64,000 bases of DNA from Gordonia sp. PDNC005 (lineage in GTDB: Bacteria > Actinomycetota > Actinomycetes > Mycobacteriales > Mycobacteriaceae), in contig NZ_CP070351.1 in assembly GCF_016919385.1 (NCBI RefSeq), forward strand, positions 2,666,001 to 2,730,000, in the 5' to 3' direction. Of this stretch, positions 1-8,491 are shown piece by piece. Each line of letters starts with the position of its first letter. Position 1 is the first letter of the stretch. A program made the position numbers and the translations under genes. Below the pieces are notes generated by a model, which ran no database searches, was not told where the DNA came from, and saw nothing but the letters and a program-made list of their open reading frames with translations.

Positions 1-977
1 GGGCCGAGCACCTCTTTCAGGGCCGTCTCGGCAGTCGCGACGTCGAGGCCTGATCCGATCACCACGAGCGAGGTCGCGGGCCCGTTGGCGTCCCACGGCT
101 GCCGAGACACCCTGACCACGCCACCGACGGCTTGGATCACATAGGCCTGGTCGGCGTGACCGGGAAGGTCGACCAGGACGGTCCCCTTGATCCGGTACGC
201 CCCAGCCGGCGGACGTTCGAGGAATCGTGCAAGACGCCGTGGGTCGACCGGCCCGGCCCGGTCGAGCGACACCGACTCGAACTCGGCGTGCAGATGCGAG
301 TGGTCGTGGCTGTCGTCGTGCAGCAATTCGTCGAGAGAGAGTTGCCGAGGGCTCTCGTCCACCGGACGCTCCGGCGCGTCCTCGAAGAGCAGCTTCGGAT
401 CGACGAGCGCATCGCTGACGCTGAGCATCGACGCCGTCGGATTGACCTCGCGGACGGCGTCGCGGACGCGCGCCCGTTCGCTGTCGTCGACGAGGTCGGA
501 CTTGTTCAGAACAACCAGATCGGCGACGGCGACATGCCCGCCGATCATGGGATGCGCGGCCACCGTCGTCAGGAACTCGGCGGAGTCGACGACGTACACC
601 AGCCCGCCGTACGACGCCGTGGCCGACCGGGCAGCCAACACCAGTCGGATGAGTGCGGGCGGCTCGGCGATTCCGCTGGCCTCGACGAGGATCGCGTCGA
701 GCTCCGCCTCCGCGCCGGAGAGCGCTGCGATCGCATCCCCGAGTCCCTCGGCGTCGGTCGTGCAGCACATGCATCCGCCCGGCAGACTGACGGTCCCACC
801 CGATGCGCCCGACACCAGCAGCGAGTCGATGTCGACCGAGCCGAAATCATTGACGAGGACGCCTATTCGCCGGCCGTTCGCATTCCGGAGCACATGATTG
901 AGCAGTGTCGTTTTACCCGCGCCGAGAAATCCGGCGAGGACAACGACTGGAATGTGCCGATCGGTGGATTCGGTCAC
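1..977 (-). CDS. CobW/COG0523-family GTP-binding metallochaperone (3' end cut by window)
   Basis: G3E GTPase of the CobW/YjiA/ZNG1 type, a family that delivers metal (often zinc or cobalt) to client proteins using GTP. About 325 residues are visible and the C-terminus lies outside the window. The P-loop GFLGAGKTT spans about residues 16-24, the metal-binding CMCC motif about 69-72, and an NKSD base-recognition motif follows. A His/Asp-rich loop ([11 protein letters not shown]) precedes the C-terminal CobW domain, which is usual for zinc members. The GTG start overlaps the TrhO stop by four bases (GTGA), so the two genes are translationally coupled. No Zur box can be judged because the promoter lies upstream of trhO. 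Which metal it handles is not determinable here. Confidence 0.9.
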   Translation of the reverse strand, partial: MTESTDRHIPVVVLAGFLGAGKTTLLNHVLRNANGRRIGVLVNDFGSVDIDSLLVSGASGGTVSLPGGCMCCTTDAEGLGDAIAALSGAEAELDAILVEASGIAEPPALIRLVLAARSATASYGGLVYVVDSAEFLTTVAAHPMIGGHVAVADLVVLNKSDLVDDSERARVRDAVREVNPTASMLSVSDALVDPKLLFEDAPERPVDESPRQLSLDELLHDDSHDHSHLHAEFESVSLDRAGPVDPRRLARFLERPPAGAYRIKGTVLVDLPGHADQAYVIQAVGGVVRVSRQPWDANGPATSLVVIGSGLDVATAETALKEVLG

Positions 978-1816
978 TTGGCACAGTCGACGCACAGGAC
1001 CGCTAGGTCCCGGCCGTCGCGATCGGGATGATTCACCACGTTCGATGTCGGTTCACCGCATTCGACACACTTCCCGATCACCGCGGGTGAACCGAAATCG
1101 ACCGTCATTCTCTTGTCGAAGACATAAAGCGAGCCTTCCCAGAGCCCAGAATCGGCGAACCGCTCACCGTATCGGACTATTCCGCCGTCGAGTTGGTACA
1201 CCTGAGAGAATCCCCTGTTGACCATCAAGGCGCTGAGCACCTCGCAGCGGACCCCGCCGGTGCAGTACGTGACCACGGGCCTGTTCTTCAAGTGGTCCAG
1301 CGCTCCGCTCTCGAGAAGCGGAATGAAATCTCGAGTGGTGTCGATGTCGGGAACGATCGCGTCTCGGAATCGTCCGACCTGAGCTTCGATCGTGTTTCGA
1401 CCGTCGAGGAATGCCACATCGTCTCCGAGCTCGGCGACGAGCTGATGCAGTTCGTCTGGGGACAGATGTTTGCCTCCTCCGACCACACCGTCTGGATCAA
1501 CCTCGATTTCGTCCGCGGCGCCGAATGTGACGATCTCCGGGCGCGTCTTGACCGAGAGCCGCGGGAAGTCGTCGCCGACGCCGTCTGACCACTTGATGTC
1601 GGCGTACTTGAACGCCGGGTACCCGCGGGTGGCTTTCACGTAGCGTTTGACGTCGCGGATGTCGCCACCGACTGTTGCGTTGATGCCGTGAGATGACACG
1701 ATGATCCTGCCGCGCAGGCCGAGCGAGGAGCACACGGAGTGCTGCCACAGGCTGATGGCCTCCGGGTCGGGCAGCGGCGTGAACACATAGAACAACACGA
1801 TTTTGGGAGTCGCCAC
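974..1816 (-). CDS. trhO: tRNA uridine(34) hydroxylase, rhodanese family
   Basis: TrhO (YceA) family enzyme that hydroxylates U34 of tRNA anticodons using oxygen, a step toward 5-carboxymethoxy/methoxyuridine. The protein has 280 residues: an N-terminal acylphosphatase-like half (conserved HGINATVGG near residue 43-51) and a rhodanese domain with the family loop CTGGVRC, putting the likely catalytic cysteine near residue 185. A C-terminal cysteine cluster (CVECGEP and CVDC) looks metal-binding. I chose GTG at 1816 because family homology begins there; a longer open frame upstream has no similarity and runs antisense through the neighbouring lipoprotein. It is followed directly by the CobW gene with a four-base overlap. 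Confidence 0.92.
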   Translation of the reverse strand: MATPKIVLFYVFTPLPDPEAISLWQHSVCSSLGLRGRIIVSSHGINATVGGDIRDVKRYVKATRGYPAFKYADIKWSDGVGDDFPRLSVKTRPEIVTFGAADEIEVDPDGVVGGGKHLSPDELHQLVAELGDDVAFLDGRNTIEAQVGRFRDAIVPDIDTTRDFIPLLESGALDHLKNRPVVTYCTGGVRCEVLSALMVNRGFSQVYQLDGGIVRYGERFADSGLWEGSLYVFDKRMTVDFGSPAVIGKCVECGEPTSNVVNHPDRDGRDLAVLCVDCAK

Positions 1817-1817
1817 A

Positions 1818-2579
1818 GTGCAAGGGTACGGATCCCGCGGCGCGATCGTCAGCGTCGCCCTCTTCGGAGCGCTCAGCGTCACACTCTCCGGCTGCGGCCT
1901 GCTCAGCGAGAACGCCGGGCCCAACCGGATCGTCATCCCGAGCACCGATGAGCTGTCGACGGAGACCAAGCCTGCGTCGATCTCGGCGACGGCCGCGTCT
2001 CGGTCGAACGACAACACCGTGCCGTCCGAGTGGAGTTATGAGCGGGTCATCAAAGGCGCTCCGCGAGTGAGCAATTCAGATTTCCATGAAGGTGCGACAA
2101 CTGAGGACGGCGAACGGGAGGATGTATCCGGTTATCACTTCTCCTCATCCGACCGCAGCATCCGATGCTCCACGGGCAACAACGGCGCCGAAGCGCTGGT
2201 CTGTTTCTCCGATGACGTCGAAGGCCCGCGCCAAGCCCCTGCCGATGAGGATGCGGGTTGCAAATGGGACAGGCGTCTCGTCGTGCTGTCCGGCGACGGC
2301 GTCAGCGAAGGCGGATGCTCGAATCGTTATCCTGTTCTGTTTCGCACCCCGACCATCGCGCCGGGGTCGGCGATCACCGTCGATCGTTTCGCCTGCCTGT
2401 CCGATGCCGAAGGGCTCTACTGCGTCGAATCGAGTTCGGGCGACGGGTTCTCAGTGACGTCAAAGGGATTCACCGCGATTCGCGCCGCAGATAGAGCACC
2501 GGAATCACTCACGGGAATTACCGACCAATCATCGGAATCAACATCGGCTCCCACTTCGACGGTCGTCCCGACGCGCTGA
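1818..2579 (+). CDS. putative secreted lipoprotein, unknown function
   Basis: I do not recognise a family. From the GTG at 1818 the product has about 253 residues, with a short basic N-terminus, a hydrophobic stretch and a lipobox ending LSGC followed by GLLSE, so it should be a lipid-anchored exported protein. The mature part has several cysteines spaced through the middle, which could form disulfides outside the cell, and a Ser/Thr-rich tail. A TTG at 1803 is an in-frame alternative start, but it would overlap the divergent trhO start. The two start codons are separated by one base, so each promoter must lie inside the other gene or transcripts are leaderless. Confidence 0.72.
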   Translation: MQGYGSRGAIVSVALFGALSVTLSGCGLLSENAGPNRIVIPSTDELSTETKPASISATAASRSNDNTVPSEWSYERVIKGAPRVSNSDFHEGATTEDGEREDVSGYHFSSSDRSIRCSTGNNGAEALVCFSDDVEGPRQAPADEDAGCKWDRRLVVLSGDGVSEGGCSNRYPVLFRTPTIAPGSAITVDRFACLSDAEGLYCVESSSGDGFSVTSKGFTAIRAADRAPESLTGITDQSSESTSAPTSTVVPTR

Positions 2580-2634
2580 ACGTGTGTAGAGTAGGCGCTG
2601 AATGGCAGCATGAATTCGCGGTGAGAGGAAACCA

Positions 2635-2970
2635 ATGGCGAAGAAGACCGTTATCAAGATCGTCGACGACATCGACGGCGCGGAACTGGACGACAACGAG
2701 TATGAGACCGTCCGTTGGAGCATCGACGGCAAGAACTACGAATTCGACACCTCGCCTGCACACGCCGAGGAGTTCCGCGATCACGTCGCGACGTACGTCG
2801 CAGCCTCCCGCGCGGTGAGCCGTGGACCCCAGCGCCGCAGCTCCGCCGCCGCACGACCCGCCGCGAACACCCGAGTCATCCGAGAGTGGGCGAATGCGAA
2901 CGGTTTCACCGTGAGCGACCGCGGACGGATCCCCGCCGACGTCCTCGCCGCCTACGAAGCCGCGAACTGA
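2635..2970 (+). CDS. lsr2: Lsr2 nucleoid-associated protein
   Basis: H-NS-like xenogeneic silencer of Actinobacteria that binds AT-rich DNA and bridges it. The 111-residue length is typical. The N-terminal oligomerisation domain (residues 1-60) begins with the characteristic MAKKTV segment. A flexible Arg/Ser linker follows, and the C-terminal DNA-binding domain carries the AT-hook-like RGR motif at residues 96-98 inside SDRGRIPADV. A ribosome binding site (GAGAGG) sits about seven bases before the ATG. The gene ends in a strong hairpin terminator, so it is probably monocistronic. Family assignment is secure. Confidence 0.97.
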   Translation: MAKKTVIKIVDDIDGAELDDNEYETVRWSIDGKNYEFDTSPAHAEEFRDHVATYVAASRAVSRGPQRRSSAAARPAANTRVIREWANANGFTVSDRGRIPADVLAAYEAAN

Positions 2971-2988
2971 CGCCTCACCTCTTCACAC

Positions 2989-3027
2989 AAGAACGCCTCG
3001 AATCGCCAGTGGATCCGAGGCGTTCTT
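2989..3027 (+). terminator. Rho-independent-like terminator after lsr2
   Basis: Perfect 12-bp inverted repeat: arm AAGAACGCCTCG at 2989-3000 and its complement at 3016-3027, with a 15-base loop that can extend the stem by three more pairs. It lies 18 bases after the lsr2 stop and before the convergent TetR gene, so it may serve both strands. There is no long T-tract, as is usual in actinobacteria. Confidence 0.85.
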
Positions 3028-3072
3028 CTGTTCATCCGCCCGCATTCTTCCACTGCGGTCGGCGGCGGCCGA

Positions 3073-3765
3073 TCAATCCATTTCGGCGAGTAACCTGTGC
3101 AGCCATTCGACGAAGAGTGACGTCTCGGCCTTTCCGAGCATCGACGGATCCGTCGACGCGAGGCGAGCGACTCGGAGCACCGCGTCCCGGTCGTCGGTCG
3201 ACGCCGACCCGGCCCCGGTGATGCCCGCGAGGACCGCGTCACGAACCGCCGCCGACAGCTCCGCATCAGGCCTTCCTTGAATGATCTGCCGCAACGTGAC
3301 GCCGATATTCGTGGCCAACACGTGCGCCGCAGCCTGCTCGGGAGAGACGACGAGCAGCCCCTGCGCCGATGCCCGCTCGGTGAGTCCACGCAGCAGTTCG
3401 GTCGGCCGCGCCTGAGCCGCGGGCGCATATCCGGGCCGCACTTTTCCGTACATCAGCGTGTAGAAGCCGGGGTTGGCCAGGCCGAACCTCACGTGCGCGT
3501 CCCATCCGTCACGCAGATCGACGATCGGGTCCCCGCTCGGCTCGGCAGCTCCCTTCTCCGCCAGGTACAGGTCAAAACCCCTCTCCACCACGGCGTCCAC
3601 AAGCCCCTGTTTGTTGCCGAAGAAGTGATAGAGCGTCGGCATTCGCACCCCCACCCGATCGCACACCTCCCGCAGCGAGAAGTCCTCACCGGGCGACGAC
3701 GCGATGAGGTCGGCTGCCGCGTCCAGCAGCCGTTCCCGTGTATCGCCTCGCGAATTCTCTGTCAT
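3073..3765 (-). CDS. TetR/AcrR-family transcriptional regulator
   Basis: A 230-residue repressor-type regulator. The N-terminal helix-turn-helix covers about residues 10-55 (DTRERLLDAAADLIASS, then FSLREVCDRVGVRMPTLYHFF), followed by a helical ligand-binding domain with the TetR C-terminal topology. It is divergent from the SDR gene at 3829 and a near-perfect inverted repeat lies between them, so it most likely represses that SDR/SnoaL unit and itself. The start was set at the ATG at 3765, where HTH homology begins; a longer frame would run through the operator and the SDR gene. The effector is unknown. Confidence 0.9.
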   Translation of the reverse strand: MTENSRGDTRERLLDAAADLIASSPGEDFSLREVCDRVGVRMPTLYHFFGNKQGLVDAVVERGFDLYLAEKGAAEPSGDPIVDLRDGWDAHVRFGLANPGFYTLMYGKVRPGYAPAAQARPTELLRGLTERASAQGLLVVSPEQAAAHVLATNIGVTLRQIIQGRPDAELSAAVRDAVLAGITGAGSASTDDRDAVLRVARLASTDPSMLGKAETSLFVEWLHRLLAEMD

Positions 3766-3781
3766 GCCGCTACAGTAGCCC

Positions 3782-3804
3782 TGTATCGACGATATGTTGA
3801 TACA
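3782..3804. promoter_or_regulatory. probable TetR operator between divergent regulator and SDR
   Basis: Inverted repeat with arms TGTATCGAC at 3782-3790 and GTTGATACA at 3796-3804, eight of nine pairs matching. It lies 17 bases upstream of the TetR start and 24 bases upstream of the SDR start, the expected place for an autoregulated operator. Confidence 0.7.
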
Positions 3805-3828
3805 TACCAACGCTATAGGGAGGCTGCC

Positions 3829-4584
3829 ATGCAGAAGCGAACACTCGAGGGACAGGCCGTACTGGTATCCGGTGGAGGAAAGAACCTCGGAGGCCTGATC
3901 AGTCGGCAGGCCGCCGCGGCCGGAGCCGACGTGGCGATCCACTACAACAGCGAGTCGTCGCGGGCCGAGGCCGAAGCGACGCTGGCCGCCGTCGAAGCGT
4001 CCGGACGCACCGGCGTGCTGCTGACCGGCGATCTCACCGATCCGAGTGCGGTGACCCGACTGTTCGACGACGCCAAAGCGGCCCTCGGTCGAATCGACGT
4101 CGCCGTGAACACCGTGGGCAAGGTCCTCCGCAAGCCGATCGCCGATACATCCGAGTCCGAGTACGACGAGATGTTCGACGTGAACTCGAAGGCCGCCTAC
4201 TTCTTCATCAAGGAGGCCGGCCGGACACTGAACGACGGCGGAAGGATCATCACCATCGTCACGTCACTGCTCGCCGCCTTCACCGACGGATACTCGACAT
4301 ACGCAGGCGGAAAGAGTCCGGTGGAGCACTTCACGCGTGCCGCCGCGAAGGAGTTCGGCACTCGCGGAATCTCGGTCACGGCCGTCGGTCCCGGGCCGAT
4401 GGACACTCCGTTCTTCTACGGTCAGGAGACGCCCGAACGTGTCGCCTTCCACAAGTCCCAGGCGATGAACGGCGAGTTGACGAAGATCGAGGACATCGCA
4501 CCGATCGTGGAGTTCCTCGCAACCGACGGCTGGTGGATCACCGGCCAGACCATCTTCGCCAACGGCGGCTACACCACCCGCTGA
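3829..4584 (+). CDS. SDR-family oxidoreductase
   Basis: Classical short-chain dehydrogenase/reductase of 251 residues. The cofactor region is unusual (VLVSGGGKNLGG in place of TGxxxGxG), the NNAG position reads NTVG, and the catalytic region has a Ser in IVTSLLAA followed by YSTYAGGKSPVEH, giving the YxxxK motif. The C-terminal GPGPMDTPFF and GQTIFANGGYTTR segments are typical of family members that act on small carbonyl or hydroxyl compounds. The ATG at 3829 follows an AGGGAGG ribosome site. It is divergent from a TetR regulator and followed 23 bases later by a SnoaL-like gene, forming a likely co-regulated pair. The substrate is unknown. Confidence 0.9.
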   Translation: MQKRTLEGQAVLVSGGGKNLGGLISRQAAAAGADVAIHYNSESSRAEAEATLAAVEASGRTGVLLTGDLTDPSAVTRLFDDAKAALGRIDVAVNTVGKVLRKPIADTSESEYDEMFDVNSKAAYFFIKEAGRTLNDGGRIITIVTSLLAAFTDGYSTYAGGKSPVEHFTRAAAKEFGTRGISVTAVGPGPMDTPFFYGQETPERVAFHKSQAMNGELTKIEDIAPIVEFLATDGWWITGQTIFANGGYTTR

Positions 4585-4607
4585 CACCTCAGACGTTAGG
4601 AGACACC

Positions 4608-4934
4608 ATGACGACCGCCATCCCCGCCACCGTCACCGCGTTCATCGACGCGGTGAACCGACACGACGAGACAGCGGTGCTCGACGCCTTCACAAACAAC
4701 GGTTTTGTCGACGACTGGGGACGGATCTTCCCCGACCGCGCGTCGATCAAGGCCTGGAGCGATGTCGAGTTCATCGGCGCGAACGGCACCATGACCGTCA
4801 CCAGGACCGAGGTCGACAAGAACACGGTGACAGTCATCGCCGATTGGCGCAGTTCTCACGCCAACGGCCTGTCGTCGTTCGTGTTCCACCTCGCGGGCGA
4901 CAAGATCGCGTCCATGACGATCCGCGAAGGGTGA
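4608..4934 (+). CDS. SnoaL/NTF2-like small protein
   Basis: A 108-residue protein with the NTF2-like alpha+beta cone pattern: an N-terminal helix (PATVTAFIDAVNRHD) followed by alternating strands (FVDDWGRIFPDRASIKAWSD and TVIADWRSSHANGLSSFVFHL). These proteins bind or isomerise small hydrophobic molecules. The start is supported by a TTAGGAGA ribosome site five bases upstream. It lies 23 bases after the SDR and probably shares its TetR-controlled transcript. Active-site residues cannot be assigned with confidence. Confidence 0.85.
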   Translation: MTTAIPATVTAFIDAVNRHDETAVLDAFTNNGFVDDWGRIFPDRASIKAWSDVEFIGANGTMTVTRTEVDKNTVTVIADWRSSHANGLSSFVFHLAGDKIASMTIREG

Positions 4935-4962
4935 TCTGAAACCCAGGGTTTCGCCTCACCCT
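4928..4962 (+). terminator. nested hairpin, probable terminator
   Basis: Outer arms AGGGTGA (4928-4934) and TCACCCT (4956-4962) enclose an inner pair GAAACCC (4938-4944) and GGGTTTC (4946-4952). The outer arm overlaps the last codons of the SnoaL-like gene. The structure probably ends the SDR-SnoaL transcript before the amino-acid transporter begins. Confidence 0.6.
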
Positions 4963-5010
4963 GACTTTAAGTCGTCGGGCCGGACGACAGGACCGCTATT
5001 CTGACGAACC

Positions 5011-6789
5011 ATGACTGTCCTTTCCTCGGCCCGACGACGCCTGTCGTCGTCGCCGTCTCGACGCCTGTGGTTGCCACTGCTGATCGTGGTGATCCTGATC
5101 GGCGCACTCACCGCCTGCGGTTCCTCGTCCGACTCGAACGACGGCGACGACGCCGGCCTGTGTGCGCCTCCCGGCGTGAACAGCGCGTCCGCGGCACCGA
5201 CGAACCTCGCGAAGAGCGCTCAGGCGCCCGACAAGTTCACGACGGCGAACGTCACCCCGCTCGATCAGATCAACACGTCCGATCTCGGGCTGATCAACGA
5301 CGGAAAGATCATCGTCGGCACCCTGGGTGACGCACCCCCGAGCATCTGCGTCAACAACAACAAGCAGTACACGGGCATGGACAACGAGATGCTCCGTGCG
5401 ATGGCCGGCAAGCTCGGCCTGCAGGTCGAGTTCGTCGGCACCGAGTTCTCCGGCCTCCTCGCACAGGTCGCAGGCAAGCGGTTCGACGTCGGCTCGTCGT
5501 CGATCACCACCACCGACGAGCGTCGAAACACGGTGGCCTTCACCAACGGCTACGACTTCGGGTACTTCTCGCTGGCAGCCAAGGTAGGCGGCCCGATCAA
5601 GGGCTTCGGTGATCTCAGCGCTTCGACACGCATCGGCGTGGTGCAGGGCACCGTCCAGGACGACTACGTCGTCAACACACTGCATCTCAACCCCGTCAAG
5701 TTCCCCGACTACGCGACCGCGTACGCAAACTTGAAGTCCGGGCAGATCGACGCTTGGGTCGCACCGAGCCAGCAGGCCGAGGGCACCGTTCAGCCTGCCG
5801 ACGGAATCGGCATCCTCGAGAACACGTTCAGCATCAACAACTTCACCGCGTGGGCAGTCAACAAGGGCAACCCGAAGCTGGTGGAGGCGCTGAACAGCGC
5901 ACTCGACTCGATCATCGCCGACGGCACGTGGGCGAAGCTGTACCAGGACTGGGCCCCGCGAACGCTCCCCGCCGGTTGGAAGCCCGGGTCCAAGGCCGCG
6001 CCCGCGCCGAAGCTGCCCGATTTCGAGGCCATCGCGAAGGCCAACGCCGGCAACAAGGAACAAGCTCAGGAAGTCGCCCCGAAGGGCACCCTCGAGCAGT
6101 TGGGCGAGACGTTCTTCAACGGCGAAGCCTTCCGCAAGGCGATTCCCGATCTGTTCACAACCGGCCTCCCCAACACGCTGAAGATCGCGTTGACATCCGG
6201 CATCATCGGCACCGTGCTCGGCATGCTGCTCGCCGTCGCGGGGATCTCTCGAACTCGCTGGTTGCGCTGGCCCGCCCGGGTCTACACCGACGTCTTCCGC
6301 GGTCTGCCCGCCGTCGTCGTGATTCTCATGGTGGGCCTCGGATTCGGCCCGGTGGTGCAGAATCTCACGGGTGGCAACCCGTTCTGGCTCGGTTCGATCG
6401 CGCTCGGACTGCTCGCGGCCGCGTACATCGGTGAGATCTTCCGGTCCGGTATCCAGAGCGTCGAGGCCGGGCAGATGGAGGCCTCACGCGCACTCGGCTT
6501 CTCCTACAGCTCGTCGATGAAGCTTGTGATCATCCCGCAGGGTGTCCGACGGGTGCTTCCGGCCCTGATGAACCAGTTCATCGTGCTGATCAAGGACTCG
6601 TCACTGATCTACTTCCTCGGACTCACCGTGCTGCAGCGCGACTTGTTCGCGGTCGGCAAGGACTTCAACGCAGGCAGCGGCAACCTGACACCGCTGCTCG
6701 CCGCGGGCTTGCTGTACCTGATCCTGACTGTTCCGTTGACGCACCTTGTCAACTACATCGACAAGCGCCTGCGCGTCGGAAAGGCCTGA
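5011..6789 (+). CDS. fused polar amino-acid ABC importer: binding protein plus permease
   Basis: A single 592-residue polypeptide carries both extracellular binding and membrane functions of a glutamine/glutamate-type ABC importer. Residues 1-36 form a lipoprotein signal ending in LTAC. Residues of about 85-320 are a family 3 solute-binding domain (GTLGDAPPSICVNNNKQYTG start; NTVAFTNGY segment). A linker follows, then from about residue 380 a MetI-like permease domain with the HisMQ motif region EASRALGFSYSSSMKLVIIPQ that contacts the ATPase. Such fusions are known in actinobacteria and firmicutes. The ATPase gene begins seven bases after the stop. An imperfect inverted repeat (GTCGTC at 4971, GACGAC at 4983) lies upstream and could be a regulatory site. 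Confidence 0.93.
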   Translation: MTVLSSARRRLSSSPSRRLWLPLLIVVILIGALTACGSSSDSNDGDDAGLCAPPGVNSASAAPTNLAKSAQAPDKFTTANVTPLDQINTSDLGLINDGKIIVGTLGDAPPSICVNNNKQYTGMDNEMLRAMAGKLGLQVEFVGTEFSGLLAQVAGKRFDVGSSSITTTDERRNTVAFTNGYDFGYFSLAAKVGGPIKGFGDLSASTRIGVVQGTVQDDYVVNTLHLNPVKFPDYATAYANLKSGQIDAWVAPSQQAEGTVQPADGIGILENTFSINNFTAWAVNKGNPKLVEALNSALDSIIADGTWAKLYQDWAPRTLPAGWKPGSKAAPAPKLPDFEAIAKANAGNKEQAQEVAPKGTLEQLGETFFNGEAFRKAIPDLFTTGLPNTLKIALTSGIIGTVLGMLLAVAGISRTRWLRWPARVYTDVFRGLPAVVVILMVGLGFGPVVQNLTGGNPFWLGSIALGLLAAAYIGEIFRSGIQSVEAGQMEASRALGFSYSSSMKLVIIPQGVRRVLPALMNQFIVLIKDSSLIYFLGLTVLQRDLFAVGKDFNAGSGNLTPLLAAGLLYLILTVPLTHLVNYIDKRLRVGKA

Positions 6790-6795
6790 TTCCTC

Positions 6796-7557
6796 GTGAG
6801 CACATCCACCACTCCGCTCGCGGCCACCGACGCTGCGGTGTCCCTGACCGGCAAGGACCTTCACCTCGCATTCGGCGACAACAAGGTTCTGCAGGGTGTC
6901 GACATCCAGGTCGACGCCGGTACGACGACAACCGTGATCGGCCCGTCCGGGTCGGGCAAGTCGACCCTCCTTCGGGTCCTGAACCGACTCCACGAACCAC
7001 AGCAGGGCGACATCCTCATCGACGGCCGATCGGTCCTCGGCGACAACCCCGATGAACTGCGTCGCCGCATCGGCATGGTGTTCCAGCAGTTCAATCTGTT
7101 CCCCCACAAGACGGTGGCGCAGAACGTGGCCCTTGCACCTCAAAAGCTGCGGGGGCTCGGAAAAGACGAGGCGTACGCGCTCGCCCTCGAACAGTTGGAC
7201 GCCGTCGGTCTCAAGCACAAGGCGGACGTCCGTCCGTCCACCCTGTCCGGTGGTCAGCAGCAGCGCGTCGCGATCGCCCGTGCGCTCGCGATGGGGCCGC
7301 AGATCATGTTCTTCGACGAGGCCACCAGCGCCCTGGACCCCGAATTGGTGAAGGGCGTCCTGTCGTTGATGGCGGAACTGTCGAAGGAGGGGATGACGAT
7401 GGTCGTCGTCACGCACGAGATGGGTTACGCCCGCGACGTCTCCGACAACGTGTTGTTCATGGACGAGGGCAGGGTCGTCGAGACCGGGACGCCGGAGAAG
7501 TTGTTCGAGGCCGCCGAAAGCGAGCGCCTTCAGACGTTCCTGTCGCAGGTTCTCTGA
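6796..7557 (+). CDS. polar amino-acid ABC transporter ATP-binding protein
   Basis: GlnQ/HisP-type ATPase of 253 residues. It has Walker A GPSGSGKST, the Q-loop in GMVFQQFNLFPH, the signature LSGGQQQR, Walker B IMFFDEAT and the switch histidine in VVVTHEMGYA. The GTG start lies seven bases after the fused permease gene. Together they form a two-gene importer for a polar amino acid, with glutamine or glutamate most likely from family resemblance. The gene ends at a strong hairpin shared with the convergent neighbour. Confidence 0.95.
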   Translation: MSTSTTPLAATDAAVSLTGKDLHLAFGDNKVLQGVDIQVDAGTTTTVIGPSGSGKSTLLRVLNRLHEPQQGDILIDGRSVLGDNPDELRRRIGMVFQQFNLFPHKTVAQNVALAPQKLRGLGKDEAYALALEQLDAVGLKHKADVRPSTLSGGQQQRVAIARALAMGPQIMFFDEATSALDPELVKGVLSLMAELSKEGMTMVVVTHEMGYARDVSDNVLFMDEGRVVETGTPEKLFEAAESERLQTFLSQVL

Positions 7558-7562
7558 CGTCG

Positions 7563-7592
7563 GGCGTTCACCGCACAGCCGCGGTGAACGCC
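7563..7592. terminator. bidirectional hairpin terminator
   Basis: Perfect 12-bp stem: GGCGTTCACCGC at 7563-7574 pairs with 7581-7592 around a 6-base loop. It begins six bases after the ATPase stop and includes the last codons and stop of the convergent unknown gene, so it can end transcription from both directions. Confidence 0.85.
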
Positions 7593-8491
7593 TCCGAACT
7601 GTAGAACGGTGCGAGTCTGCGTCGAAGGGCCGCTTCGATGAATCCACGCCTGTCGATCTGCGCGATCACGTGCGGACCGAAGCGAAGCGCCTCTTCGACC
7701 AGGTCGTCGTAGCCGACCCCCAGTTCGGCGAGCAACTCGTCGAGTGGGGTGTCGCCATACGCCTCGAACACCTCGTCGACGCCTTCGGACAGCAGCGCCG
7801 CGAAGTAGTCGGATTCACGGAACGTCCGCCAGAACTCGAAGATCAGGACGACGACGTCTTCGACATCGCCCGGTTCGACGAGGGTGCTCATCTCTCCGAT
7901 GCTCTGGTCGGCATTCGCCGCCCAGAGGTCGCGGATCGTGTCGACGACGAGTTCGTCGGAGTCCGCCTTGTTGGCCTGCAACACGAATCGAGCGCCGCGG
8001 CGGGTCACGTTCTCGACGGTCCCGTCGACGAACCGTCCGAGTTTCTCGGGCAGTCGTGACGAATCGACGGCACGGTGCATCACGTCGACGGCGGCATCGA
8101 CTGTCGCGGGGCTGTCCAGGACTCGTTCGACGAGACGCCGGGTGATGCCGAGGCCCGCGACACCGGTCGCGAGGTCGTCGAAGTGCTTGCGGTCGATGAC
8201 GGCCGAGAGTCGGAGGTCGTCGTTCCGCGAATGCATGTACAGGCGAGCCGCTACCTGCCCGACGAGTTCCGGGATGGCGCCTTCGACGGGGAACGCGATC
8301 GCATACTTGTGCGCGACAGCTTTGATCATGTCGCGCGACACCGCTTCCGACAGCGTCAGGTGGGATGCATCGGCGAGGAACGACGTGATCTCTTCGCGCG
8401 CGAGGACGGTGAACGACTGAGGATCGGTCAGCTGGCCGCGCAGGTACTCGACCTGGGCCTCCAGCAATCGGGCTGCCAGGTCGTCGGTCAT
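7568..8491 (-). CDS. conserved hypothetical protein, last gene of the B12 operon
   Basis: A 307-residue protein I do not recognise. It is predominantly alpha-helical and acidic, with no signal peptide, no membrane segment and no cysteine cluster, so it should be a soluble cytoplasmic protein. Its ATG overlaps the stop of the HAD phosphatase gene by four bases, which makes co-translation likely. That places it at the end of the run that starts with the cobalamin riboswitch, though whether the transcript extends this far is inference. No catalytic motif is evident. Confidence 0.8.
   Translation of the reverse strand: MTDDLAARLLEAQVEYLRGQLTDPQSFTVLAREEITSFLADASHLTLSEAVSRDMIKAVAHKYAIAFPVEGAIPELVGQVAARLYMHSRNDDLRLSAVIDRKHFDDLATGVAGLGITRRLVERVLDSPATVDAAVDVMHRAVDSSRLPEKLGRFVDGTVENVTRRGARFVLQANKADSDELVVDTIRDLWAANADQSIGEMSTLVEPGDVEDVVVLIFEFWRTFRESDYFAALLSEGVDEVFEAYGDTPLDELLAELGVGYDDLVEEALRFGPHVIAQIDRRGFIEAALRRRLAPFYSSEAFTAAVR

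Noticed and set aside
132..1031. Long plus-strand open frame opposite the CobW gene
   Set aside because: Its translation is Arg/Asp-rich without family features, and the minus-strand CobW protein with P-loop and CMCC is clearly real.
4971..4988. GTCGTC/GACGAC inverted repeat upstream of the amino-acid importer as a GlnR site
   Set aside because: It lacks the GlnR consensus spacing and bases; kept only as a remark in the importer entry.
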